Shown here piece after piece: positions 10,074-17,705 of a stretch of 50,302 nt of DNA. The position numbers were made by a program, and so were the translations under genes. This DNA is from an uncultured Clostridia bacterium (GTDB lineage Bacteria; Bacillota; Clostridia; Christensenellales; CAG-917), in contig CANQBO010000003.1 in the NCBI GenBank assembly GCA_947589475.1, positions 66,837 to 117,138 on the forward strand. The letters are read 5' to 3'. Within the stretch, counting starts at the first letter, position 1; every line of letters begins with the position of its first letter. The notes beneath the pieces are model-generated. The model ran no database searches. It was given only the letters and a program-made list of their open reading frames with translations, and was not told the DNA's origin.

Positions 10074-10564
10074 TACTGTTTTTCATAAGAGGAGAGGTTG
10101 GAAGCGACAGCTTTATCCGCTATTGTTACGGCAATTATCGAAACGTCATGCTTGACGTAGAGGAACTTCCCGCGCACGCGGAGATCTTGCGCGAAGAGGG
10201 GAAAAAGCCGCGCTTAAACATTGACGGCGTGCATTTTAATCTGTCGCATTCATACGGCGTCACGGTGTGCGCGATGTCGCATACGGAAGTCGGCGTGGAC
10301 ATCGAGAAGATACGCCCCGTACGCTTTGAGAAATTTCCGTTTATCGAGGCGCGCGACGAGAAGGAGTTCTTCGAAAAGTGGACGGAAAGGGAAAGTTACG
10401 TCAAGTTTACGGGCGAGGGCATAGCGAAGATAAAAAGCGACGTTCCGTCCGACGCGCATTTCGAGCATTTCGACGTCTTTGACGGCTATCATGTCGCGGT
10501 GTGCGCAGAGGAGCAAAACCTAATCGCGTACGAGCTTGACATCGACGGAATCAAGGACTTTTGA
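10070..10564 (+). CDS. 4'-phosphopantetheinyl transferase, Sfp-like
   Basis: Moves the phosphopantetheine arm of CoA onto a serine of carrier proteins. The 164-residue protein is shorter than Sfp (about 220) but carries the family signatures: NLSHS, VGVDIEKIRP and W-T-x-R-E-S-x-x-K with G following (WTERESYVKFTGEG). The first two hold the Mg-binding Asp and the third the conserved Glu and Lys. The ATG overlaps the malQ stop (ATGA). An acyl carrier protein begins 128 nt downstream and is an obvious substrate. The short N-terminus suggests a compact AcpS-like function rather than a siderophore-type enzyme, but this is inference. Confidence 0.88.
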   Translation: MILFFIRGEVGSDSFIRYCYGNYRNVMLDVEELPAHAEILREEGKKPRLNIDGVHFNLSHSYGVTVCAMSHTEVGVDIEKIRPVRFEKFPFIEARDEKEFFEKWTERESYVKFTGEGIAKIKSDVPSDAHFEHFDVFDGYHVAVCAEEQNLIAYELDIDGIKDF

Positions 10565-10692
10565 CGTCATCGAGTTTGAAAAATTTACGCCTCTCAAAGT
10601 CGAAGAGAAAAGCGTAAAAACATAAGATCGTCGATACGTAGTGAGTTTTAAAGGGGCAATAAACGCGGACAGCGAAAAAAAGGAGAATATTT

Positions 10693-10923
10693 ATGATACT
10701 TGAAAAATTGAAAACAATGGTGAAAGCACAGCTTGATCTCGACGTCGACAACGTCACGGAAAAAAGCGACATCAAAAACGACCTCGGTCTCGACAGCCTC
10801 GACATCGTCGAGATACTCATGAGCGTCGAAGAAGAGTGGGGCATCGTCATAGACGACGAGGAAACGACAAGTTTGCACACCGTCGGCGACGTCGTCGCCC
10901 TCATTGAGAAAAAGACGAAATAA
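10693..10923 (+). CDS. acpP: Acyl carrier protein
   Basis: A 76-residue acidic carrier with the DSLD motif; Ser35 is the phosphopantetheine site (GLDSLDIVE). AAGGAG precedes the ATG. The size and sequence fit a fatty-acid-synthesis type carrier, but it stands apart from fab genes and directly follows a transferase able to activate it, so it may be a second, specialised carrier. It is followed by terminator hairpins and closes the coaX-malQ operon. Confidence 0.93.
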   Translation: MILEKLKTMVKAQLDLDVDNVTEKSDIKNDLGLDSLDIVEILMSVEEEWGIVIDDEETTSLHTVGDVVALIEKKTK

Positions 10924-10947
10924 ACTTCGATACATATCGCTTGCCAT

Positions 10948-11020
10948 ATAGCCCTTCTCGGAAGAGGGGGCTATACTCATTTTCGTTGCGAGACGGCGCG
11001 CATAGTGCCGTTTTTTATTT
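10948..11020 (+). terminator. Terminator region after acpP
   Basis: A first hairpin, ATAGCCC (10948-10954) with GGGCTAT (10968-10974), is followed by ACGGCGC-GCATA-GTGCCGT (10993-11011) and the run TTTTTTATTT. The second is a strong intrinsic terminator. Confidence 0.8.
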
Positions 11021-11058
11021 GGGAAACATTTTTTTGATGTGGAATATTATATTTGGTA

Positions 11059-11121
11059 TTGACTTATGTGAAAAAGTGTGCTACATATTATATCGGAATT
11101 ACTTAACGGCGTTAATCAATT
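11059..11121 (+). promoter_or_regulatory. Promoter and palindromic operator of the sulfoquinovose operon
   Basis: TTGACT at 11059-11064 is a clear -35; the -10 is less certain within the AT-rich TACATATTATAT at 11082-11093. Immediately downstream, 11097-11121 is a 25-nt near-perfect palindrome: AATT, two unpaired bases, TTAAC, central GGC, GTTAA, two unpaired bases, AATT. Its place over the transcription start fits repressor binding. The gene follows at 11161 with GAGGGGG as ribosome site. Confidence 0.6.
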
Positions 11122-11160
11122 TGAAATTAAGGTAATTTTATCTTAAACAGAGGGGGCAAT

Positions 11161-13218
11161 ATGATTTCTATCCATCAAGCAAAGGGCGCGACATTCGAAC
11201 CGCTTTCGGAGGACGGGAGCAGGGCGAGCGTAAGCGCGCTTGAAATTTTCGCAAACGGCAAGCTTGTATACACGCTCGGCGTGGACGACGCTCCGCTTAG
11301 CGTAGGAAAGGGGAGCACGGACTATAAGATGAGTCACGGCTCTTTCAAGATCAAAGCGAAAGAAACTTTGAAAAAGCCGCTCAAGGTGAATCGTATAGTC
11401 ATGCGCGATGGCGGCGCGGACGTGAGTTTTGACGAGGGCGGCGCGAAGATAGACATAGACGGCGACCTCATAAAGGTCACGCCCGAGGGACTTGACTCCT
11501 ACAACAGAATGTATCTTACGCTCCCCGCGAGAGAGGACGAGAGGGTGTACGGCGGCGGCGAGAATTTCACGGAATTCAATTTGCGCGGCAATAAGCTAAA
11601 CGTTTGGGTGGCGGAACACATAAACGCGCTGCAGGTGGCGAAAAAGCTTGTCAAGCAGGCGTTCGGGGTCAAGAATACGCAAAAGAAGGGAAAGCTGTCG
11701 AGCTATGAGACATACTATGCGCAACCCACTTTTGTAAGTTCAAGAAAATACTTCTTCCATTCGCTGACGACCGCGCGTGCGGAGTTCGATTTCAGGGGCA
11801 GGGACGCTCACGTCATAAAGACGGACGCGGTCTCGCCCTTTTATATCGGTTTCGGCGGAGATTATGAAGAGTTGCTCGAAAATCTGACTTCAGTCGTAGG
11901 TCGACAGCCCGCGCTTCCCGATTGGGTGTACGACGGACAGATCCTCGGCGTGCAGGGCGGCACCGAGACCATGCTCAAAAAGTACGAGACTGCCGTAAAC
12001 ACGGGATCGTCCGTGTGCGGCATATGGATACAGGATTGGGAAGGCAGGCGCGTCACCGCCGTCGGCAAGCAGCTGTTTTGGAATTGGCAGTGGGATGAGG
12101 AGCTTTATCCCGGGCTGAAGGGCGAAATAGCGCGCCTCAAGGCGAAGGGCGTGAGGGTGCTTGCATATTGCAATCCCTTCCTCGCCGTGGAAAAGCCGCT
12201 CTACAAGGAGGCAAGCGAGAAGGGCTACTGCGTGAAGGACGCGGAGGGTAAGGACTACTATGTGAAGATCACCACCTTCCCCGCCGCGATGATCGACCTC
12301 ACAAACAAGGACGCCTACGAGTGGATCAAGGACATCATCAAAAAGAACATCATCGGCATGGGCTTTTCGGGCTGGATGGCGGACTTCGGCGAATATCTGC
12401 CCACGGATTGCGTGCTTGCAAGCGGCGAGGACGCTCAGCTTGTGCACAACACGTGGCCCGCGCTTTGGGCGAAGGTCAACAGGGAAGCCGTGGAGGAGAG
12501 CGGCAAGCTCGGCGAGATCATGTTCTTCACAAGAGCGGGCTACAGCGACACTCCGAGATACTCCACTATGATGTGGAACGGCGACAATCATGTCGATTTC
12601 TCCATCGATTTCGGTCTGCCCTCCGTCATACCCGCGATGTTGTCCCTCACGCTGTGCGGTTTCGGACTTTCGCACTCCGATATAGGCGGATATACGACGT
12701 TTATGAATTTGAAGCGCGACGCGGAGCTTTATATGCGCTGGTGCGAGATGAACGCATTTTCGCCGCTCATGCGCGGACACGAGGGACTCAATCCCGACCT
12801 CAACGCGCAATTCGACTGTAGCGACGAGGTGCTCGCTCACGGCGCGAAGATGAGCAATATCCACAAGGCGCTCAAGCCCTACCTGAAGAACGCGGTGGAG
12901 CAAAACGCGCGTACGGGCGTGGGAGTCGTTAGGCCGCTGTTCTTCTACTATGACGAGGACAGGGCATATGAGGAAGCATACGAGTACCTGCTGGGCAGGG
13001 ACATACTCGTCGCGCCCGTCGTAAAGGCGGGGGCTACGGCGAGAGAGGTGTATCTGCCAAACGACAAGTGGATTCATCTTGAAAGCGGCAAGGAGTACGG
13101 CGGCGGAGTTTACACCGTCGACGCGCCCATAGGTCAGCCGCCCGTGTTCGTTAGAAAGGACGCGGACAAACAAACCCTTGAACTTACATTATCTCTTTTT
13201 AAGGAGAAGGCAAAATGA
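11161..13218 (+). CDS. GH31 glycosidase, sulfoquinovosidase (YihQ) type
   Basis: Predicted to release sulfoquinovose from sulfoquinovosyl glycerol or similar alpha-glycosides. The 685-residue sequence aligns by eye, almost without gaps, with Escherichia coli YihQ from GIWIQDWEG to PIGQPPVFVR. The nucleophile is Asp408 (GWMADFGEYLPTD) and the acid/base Asp475 (MMWNGD), matching YihQ 405 and 472 with an offset of 3. Of the five sulfonate-site residues I recall for YihQ (Gln262, Gln288, Arg301, Trp304, Tyr508), four are conserved as Gln265, Gln291, Trp307 and Tyr511, but the Arg is Gln304. An extra Arg lies at 296. The substrate may therefore be a variant. No signal peptide is visible, so the enzyme is cytoplasmic. 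First gene of a six-gene operon; its stop overlaps the next start (ATGA). Confidence 0.8.
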   Translation: MISIHQAKGATFEPLSEDGSRASVSALEIFANGKLVYTLGVDDAPLSVGKGSTDYKMSHGSFKIKAKETLKKPLKVNRIVMRDGGADVSFDEGGAKIDIDGDLIKVTPEGLDSYNRMYLTLPAREDERVYGGGENFTEFNLRGNKLNVWVAEHINALQVAKKLVKQAFGVKNTQKKGKLSSYETYYAQPTFVSSRKYFFHSLTTARAEFDFRGRDAHVIKTDAVSPFYIGFGGDYEELLENLTSVVGRQPALPDWVYDGQILGVQGGTETMLKKYETAVNTGSSVCGIWIQDWEGRRVTAVGKQLFWNWQWDEELYPGLKGEIARLKAKGVRVLAYCNPFLAVEKPLYKEASEKGYCVKDAEGKDYYVKITTFPAAMIDLTNKDAYEWIKDIIKKNIIGMGFSGWMADFGEYLPTDCVLASGEDAQLVHNTWPALWAKVNREAVEESGKLGEIMFFTRAGYSDTPRYSTMMWNGDNHVDFSIDFGLPSVIPAMLSLTLCGFGLSHSDIGGYTTFMNLKRDAELYMRWCEMNAFSPLMRGHEGLNPDLNAQFDCSDEVLAHGAKMSNIHKALKPYLKNAVEQNARTGVGVVRPLFFYYDEDRAYEEAYEYLLGRDILVAPVVKAGATAREVYLPNDKWIHLESGKEYGGGVYTVDAPIGQPPVFVRKDADKQTLELTLSLFKEKAK

Positions 13219-13901
13219 AATATTTTCTTGACAGTGCAAAGATCGACGAGATCAGAGAGGCTTATGAGACCTTCGGCATCGACGGCGTCACGACAAACCC
13301 AAATCATATCATGAATTCGGGCAAACCTTTTTTCACCGTACTTGAGGAACTCAAGAATTTCGTGAAAGAAAAGGGCATAGAGGGGTATGAAAAATTCCCC
13401 ATATCCGTTGAGATAAACCCTCACCTCGACGACGCGGACGAGATCGTTGAAATGGGGAGCAAAATCGCAAAGCTCTGCTCCAACTTCGTCATCAAGATAC
13501 CCTGCACGGAGGCGGGTATCGCGGCGGCGAGAAGGCTTGAAAAGAAGGGAGTGAGGACAAATCTCACGCTTGTATTTTCGCCATCTCAAGCGCTCATCGC
13601 GGCGAAGAACGGCAGCCTCTTCGTGTCCCCGTTCATCGGCTGGAAAGAGGCGAGCGGCGAGGACTGCAAACAATACATCGACGACATCGTGAAGATATAC
13701 AAAAACTACGGTTTTTACGGCAAGACGCAGATCATCTGCGCGGCGGCGCGCACGGGCAAGCAGATCGTGGATTGCGCGGTGAGCGGCGCGGACATTCTGA
13801 CCGCGGGACTGCAGGTGTTTAAGGACAGCTTCTATCATCCTTTCACGGATTACGGGCTGAAGAAATTCCAAAACGCGTGGGACAAGACCGTGACGGAATG
13901 A
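13215..13901 (+). CDS. Transaldolase, fructose-6-phosphate aldolase type; likely 6-deoxy-6-sulfofructose transaldolase
   Basis: A 228-residue class I transaldolase. YFLDSAKIDEI at the start, VTTNPNHI near 25-32 and the Schiff-base Lys94 in FVIKIPCTEAG define the FSA/TalC family. Proteins of this group act as 6-deoxy-6-sulfofructose transaldolase in the SQ clusters of Bacillus and gut Firmicutes, giving sulfolactaldehyde and passing the C3 unit to glyceraldehyde 3-phosphate to make fructose 6-phosphate. The specific role here rests on the neighbours: the YihQ-like glycosidase in front, a YihU-like reductase behind and a TauE exporter in the same operon. A plain sugar-phosphate transaldolase cannot be excluded from sequence alone. 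Confidence 0.82.
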   Translation: MKYFLDSAKIDEIREAYETFGIDGVTTNPNHIMNSGKPFFTVLEELKNFVKEKGIEGYEKFPISVEINPHLDDADEIVEMGSKIAKLCSNFVIKIPCTEAGIAAARRLEKKGVRTNLTLVFSPSQALIAAKNGSLFVSPFIGWKEASGEDCKQYIDDIVKIYKNYGFYGKTQIICAAARTGKQIVDCAVSGADILTAGLQVFKDSFYHPFTDYGLKKFQNAWDKTVTE

Positions 13902-13953
13902 GACGAATATCGCTTAAACGGCATTTTATATGATGCAAACGTGGAGGTAAAGT

Positions 13954-14811
13954 ATGAAAATCGGTTTTATCGGGCTGGGCATCATGGGCGAGTCCATGTG
14001 CGCAAATATTGTCAAAAAACATGACGACAGCGTGTATTGCTACGACCTTAACGGCGAGCAAGTCAAAAAGCTAGCGGCGGAAGGAGCCATCCCTTGCGGA
14101 AGCAACGTTGAAGTCGCAAAGAATGCGGACGTCATCATTTCCATGGTGCCGAAGTCCGAACATGTCAAGAGCGTTTACGGTGAGATTTTGCCCTACATCG
14201 ACTCGACAAAGATATGCATAGATATGAGCACGATCGATCCCTCCGTTTCCGTCGAAGTTGCGGGATGGGTGAAGGAAAAGGGCGGTAGATTTGCGGACGC
14301 TCCCGTCGTGAAGTCCAAACCCGCCGCGATCGCGGGGACGCTCGGAATACTCGTCGGCTGCGAGGAAAGCCTCTATCCCGAGATACTGCCCATTTTGAGC
14401 TATATGGGGTCAAACGTCATACGTATGGGTGAAAACGGCAAAGGGCTGGTCATGAAGATTTGCCACAATACCCTCGTCGCGCAGATACAAAACGGCGTCA
14501 ACGAGACCATCGCGCTCGCGACAAAGCTCGGGCTGTCCATAGAGGACTATGCAAAGGCGATCTTTTACGGCGGCGGACAGAATTTCTATCTCGACGGGCA
14601 GTGGAAAAACATCAAGGACGAAAATTGGACGACGGCGTTCTCGCTTGAAAATATGCACAAGGATCTCGGCATTTGTCAGAGACTCGCAGACGAGGCGGGG
14701 TTCGATATGCCCGGCATGCAAAACGCAAAGCGCGTCTACGACAAGGGCATGCAGATGGGCATCGGAAAAGAGGACTTCCGCGCCACCTACAAAGTTGTGA
14801 GAGGCGACTGA
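13954..14811 (+). CDS. Beta-hydroxyacid dehydrogenase family; likely sulfolactaldehyde reductase (YihU-like)
   Basis: A 285-residue NAD(P)-dependent enzyme of the 3-hydroxyisobutyrate dehydrogenase family. GLGIMG at 7-12 is the dinucleotide loop; Asp31 after the second strand favours NAD(H). Catalytic Lys168 lies in GKGLVMKICHN. The stretch DAPVVKSKPAAIAGTLGILVG resembles E. coli YihU, with Lys120 where I recall an Arg that contacts the sulfonate. In this operon the expected reaction is 3-sulfolactaldehyde to 2,3-dihydroxypropanesulfonate with NADH, a fermentative end step that recycles NAD. Tartronate semialdehyde reductase is the generic alternative. GGAGG precedes the ATG. Confidence 0.8.
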   Translation: MKIGFIGLGIMGESMCANIVKKHDDSVYCYDLNGEQVKKLAAEGAIPCGSNVEVAKNADVIISMVPKSEHVKSVYGEILPYIDSTKICIDMSTIDPSVSVEVAGWVKEKGGRFADAPVVKSKPAAIAGTLGILVGCEESLYPEILPILSYMGSNVIRMGENGKGLVMKICHNTLVAQIQNGVNETIALATKLGLSIEDYAKAIFYGGGQNFYLDGQWKNIKDENWTTAFSLENMHKDLGICQRLADEAGFDMPGMQNAKRVYDKGMQMGIGKEDFRATYKVVRGD

Positions 14812-14812
14812 T

Positions 14813-15508
14813 ATGACCGAGGACATGCGCCCTTGCGACATCAAGTTGCTGGGCAGGCTTAACGACGTCAACGACGTCAAAATATATTCCGTGTTCGACG
14901 AAGAGTTCGCGACGTACGGCAGGGTGATAAAGGACATTCCGTTTGACGGGGTGATAGAACGCCTCAAGCAAGTGCAGATGCCTTTAAGTGGCAATGTGTA
15001 TGTGGCAAGCGATCCCGAGACGGAGCGCGTCACGGACGAGCGCGTGCAGAGCGCGATATACGGCGGCATGGGCGTACAAGCTGGCTATTGCGTGGGGCGA
15101 AACACGACTTACAACGGTTTCGAGTACCACAAGTGCAGTGAGCTTAACGTCGCCGCGACGCCATTTATGCTCGTGCTGGGACACGTGTGGCAGATAAAAG
15201 ACAATACGTTCAAGGTCGGGGAAGAAAAAGTTTTCTTTGTTCCCGAGGGCGCTTGCGTCGAGCTTTATCAAACCACTTTGCACCTCTCGCCCTTGCGCGT
15301 TTCGGACGACGGTTTTCGGGCGGCGGTCGTGCTCGTCAGAGGAACAAACACTCCGCTTGAGGGACGCGTCGAAAAGAAGGCGGGACAGGAGAGCGAGCTT
15401 CTGCTTCAAAAAAACAAGTGGGTCATCGCCCACGCCGAGCGCGAACCTCTCGTACGTCAGGGCGCGCATATAGGACTTATAGGAGAAAATAAGGAGCTTA
15501 AATATTGA
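14813..15508 (+). CDS. DUF4867 family protein in the sulfoquinovose operon
   Basis: A 231-residue protein I recognise as DUF4867 from VYVASDPE, GMGVQAGYCVGRN, FEYHKCSELNVA, FFVPEGACVELYQTTLHLSP and NKWVIAHAE. His in EYHKCSE and the VPEGACVELYQTTLH strand suggest a cupin-like beta barrel that could bind metal (His, Glu, His). Function is not established to my knowledge. Position, one base after the reductase stop and overlapping the isomerase gene, ties it to the pathway: candidate roles are aldose-ketose isomerase, mutarotase or epimerase for SQ. No signal peptide, so cytoplasmic. Confidence 0.75.
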   Translation: MTEDMRPCDIKLLGRLNDVNDVKIYSVFDEEFATYGRVIKDIPFDGVIERLKQVQMPLSGNVYVASDPETERVTDERVQSAIYGGMGVQAGYCVGRNTTYNGFEYHKCSELNVAATPFMLVLGHVWQIKDNTFKVGEEKVFFVPEGACVELYQTTLHLSPLRVSDDGFRAAVVLVRGTNTPLEGRVEKKAGQESELLLQKNKWVIAHAEREPLVRQGAHIGLIGENKELKY

Positions 15509-16854
15509 AAATGCAAATTTTGTATGTTCCCATCGGGGTGCCCACGTTTCACTTGGAGAGCGCGCGTGCGGCATTTGAAAAATCAAAAGAGCTGTTGAGG
15601 TCTTTGAGCGGAGACGTCGTAACGCCCGAGGACATCATCTTGAGCATAGACAGCCTCAAGACGTATCTCGAGGACAAGCGACCCGATCTTGCGATCGTGC
15701 AAAACGCGACGTTTGCAAACGCGGCGTACATGCAACGCATACTCATGTCGCTTGACTGTCCCGTCCTGCTTTGGACTCTCAGAGAGCCTGTCATCGACGG
15801 CGGCAGATTGAGACTGAATTCGCTGACAGGTGCGTTTTCCGCGGGCAATATGCTCAAAAGTTTCGCGCGTCCCTTCGAGTACGTGTTCGGCTCGCCCGAC
15901 GAGGACGAGGTGAAAAAGCGGATCTCAGCGGCGATAGAAGCCGTGAAGCTCAAAGGGAGGCTGTCCTCGCTCAGACTTTTGCAGGTCGGACATACCCCCG
16001 AAGGCTTCGGCTTCGGCAGGGCGCAGGACGCGGAACTCGCCGCGAAATTCGGCATAACGCTCATCTCTATCGAGGCGAGAGAGCTGATCGACAGGGCGAA
16101 ACGGGTGAGCGACGAAGAGGCTAAAGCCTACGTCCAAAAGGCGGGGAAGAGCATAAAGGGGCTGACTGCCATAGACAGCGGAAACGTCGCGGACTTCGCA
16201 AAACTGCTGAAAGCATATGAGGACTATATATCCGAAAACGGCATAGGAGCGCTTTCTTCGAGGTGCTGGCCCGACTTTTTCACGGCATACGGAACACCCG
16301 TGTGCGCGGTGCTGGCGCTTCTCAACGATATGGGCGTGCCCTCTTCCTGCGAGGCGGACACATACGGCGCGATAAGCATGCTGATGGCAAGCGCGCTTAC
16401 GGGCAAGCCGTCCTTCTTCGGAGACCCCGTATCGCTTGACGAGGGCGAGAATACCATTACATTCTGGCACTGCGGCACGGGCGCGTGTTCGCTTGCGAGG
16501 GAGGATACGGGCGCGCAGGCGGGCGTGCACTGCAACAGGAAGATAGGTCCGACTTTGGAGTTCGGTTGCAAGCCGTGCGACAGGGCGACCGTGCTGAGAC
16601 TCGGCAAGGACGCGGACGGCAAATTCAGGCTGTTTATCGCTTCGGGCGAAGCGCTTGACAAGCCGAAACAGTTTTTCGGCACGTCGATAGTGGTGAAGAC
16701 GGACGCGGACGCAAAACATATCGTGACTTCCGCCGTCAAGGACGGTTGGGAGCCGCACTTTGCGGTGGCTATGGGCGACATAGCGGCTCCTCTCAAGGCG
16801 TTTGCGAATTTCCTCGGAATAGAGACAGTAATATACGATGCTTGCGACAAATGA
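15505..16854 (+). CDS. L-fucose isomerase-like protein; candidate sulfoquinovose isomerase
   Basis: A 449-residue member of the L-fucose/L-arabinose isomerase fold. The C-terminal domain has the expected metal-ligand pattern: Glu in SSCEADTYGA, Asp in FFGDPV and His in FWHCGTGACS. These enzymes convert aldoses to ketoses with a divalent metal. In this operon the natural substrate is SQ, giving 6-deoxy-6-sulfofructose for the transaldolase. The start is TTG at 15505, overlapping the DUF4867 stop and 8 nt after AAGGAG; an ATG at 15511 is too far from that site. L-fucose itself is unlikely because no fuculose kinase or aldolase is present. Confidence 0.78.
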   Translation: MKMQILYVPIGVPTFHLESARAAFEKSKELLRSLSGDVVTPEDIILSIDSLKTYLEDKRPDLAIVQNATFANAAYMQRILMSLDCPVLLWTLREPVIDGGRLRLNSLTGAFSAGNMLKSFARPFEYVFGSPDEDEVKKRISAAIEAVKLKGRLSSLRLLQVGHTPEGFGFGRAQDAELAAKFGITLISIEARELIDRAKRVSDEEAKAYVQKAGKSIKGLTAIDSGNVADFAKLLKAYEDYISENGIGALSSRCWPDFFTAYGTPVCAVLALLNDMGVPSSCEADTYGAISMLMASALTGKPSFFGDPVSLDEGENTITFWHCGTGACSLAREDTGAQAGVHCNRKIGPTLEFGCKPCDRATVLRLGKDADGKFRLFIASGEALDKPKQFFGTSIVVKTDADAKHIVTSAVKDGWEPHFAVAMGDIAAPLKAFANFLGIETVIYDACDK

Positions 16855-17614
16855 TCTGCTCTTTTTGGGAGTAGTGCTCATATCAAATATCATACAGTGC
16901 ATCACGGGATTTGCGGGGACGGTGCTCGCCATGCCCGTGTCGCTCATGCTTGTGGGGTATGCCGTTGCGAAGCCCGTGCTCAACGCGCTGGGCGCGGCGG
17001 CGTCCGTGGGAGTCATCGCGTCCGCGCCGAAGAAGTTGAACTTCACCGAGTTTAGTAAAATGCTGAGCATAATGCTCATAGGCATACTCGCGGGGACGCT
17101 GATTCAGACCTTTTGCAATCTGACGGCGGGGTCGCTGTACATAATGTTGGGGGTCGCTGTCATCGCATTCACGGTGATAGGCTTTGTGAATGAGTTTGCG
17201 ATTAAAAAACCCATGGCGAGCCTTATGCCAAAGCATGTTAAGAGCGCGACGGACGTCCTGGACAGCGCGGGCGAGGCGCTCACGCTTGTGCTCGCGGGGC
17301 TTGTGCACGGCATGTTCGTATGCGGGGGACCGTTGCTCGTGCTGTATGCGGACAGAGTGCTAAAGGACAAACAGGAGTTTCGCACTACGCTTTCGGCGGT
17401 ATGGATCGTGCTCAACGGCATCATCCTCGTAAACGACGCGCTTGCGGGCTACTTCGTGCCGTCCACGGTTAGAGCGCTGGCTTTCAGCATGATAGCTCTG
17501 CTTGCGGCGGCGCTCGTCGGCAACCTCATCGCGCAAAAGTTGAGCCGCAAAGTGTTTATGATCATAACCTACATACTCATGCTTGTGAGCGGAATTTCCC
17601 TGCTTGCAAAGTGA
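16838..17614 (+). CDS. TauE/SafE-family anion exporter; likely exports the C3 sulfonate end product
   Basis: A 258-residue membrane protein with about eight hydrophobic segments and a repeated fold typical of the TauE/SafE (sulfite exporter) family. The N-terminal IIQCITGFAGTVLAMP and the mid-protein LVHGMFVCGGPLLVLYA are the two half-repeat signatures. Members move sulfonates and sulfite across the membrane. As last gene of the SQ operon, overlapping the isomerase gene by 17 nt, it would expel dihydroxypropanesulfonate or sulfolactate. No SQ importer is in this operon; the GPH transporter at 27162 is one candidate. Confidence 0.85.
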   Translation: MLATNDLLFLGVVLISNIIQCITGFAGTVLAMPVSLMLVGYAVAKPVLNALGAAASVGVIASAPKKLNFTEFSKMLSIMLIGILAGTLIQTFCNLTAGSLYIMLGVAVIAFTVIGFVNEFAIKKPMASLMPKHVKSATDVLDSAGEALTLVLAGLVHGMFVCGGPLLVLYADRVLKDKQEFRTTLSAVWIVLNGIILVNDALAGYFVPSTVRALAFSMIALLAAALVGNLIAQKLSRKVFMIITYILMLVSGISLLAK

Positions 17615-17631
17615 GAAGAAAATACTCGCTC

Positions 17632-17676
17632 TTGAAAAGAGCGCGCGCACATGATAAAATATATTCGATATATTCG
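17632..17676 (+). promoter_or_regulatory. Promoter of the ROK-uronate operon with a direct repeat at the start site
   Basis: TTGAAA (17632-17637), 17 nt, TAAAAT (17655-17660). Two ATATTCG copies at 17661-17667 and 17670-17676, 9 nt apart, lie over the likely transcription start and could bind the regulator encoded just downstream. Confidence 0.7.
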
Positions 17677-17705
17677 GCGATAGGCGGGACATTCGCGTAT
17701 TGTCG

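Noticed and set aside
11890..13173. Long minus-strand open frame opposite the GH31 gene (427 codons)
   Set aside because: Shadow of the GC-rich coding sequence; no ribosome site, low-complexity Arg/His-rich product, and the plus strand has a clear full-length enzyme.
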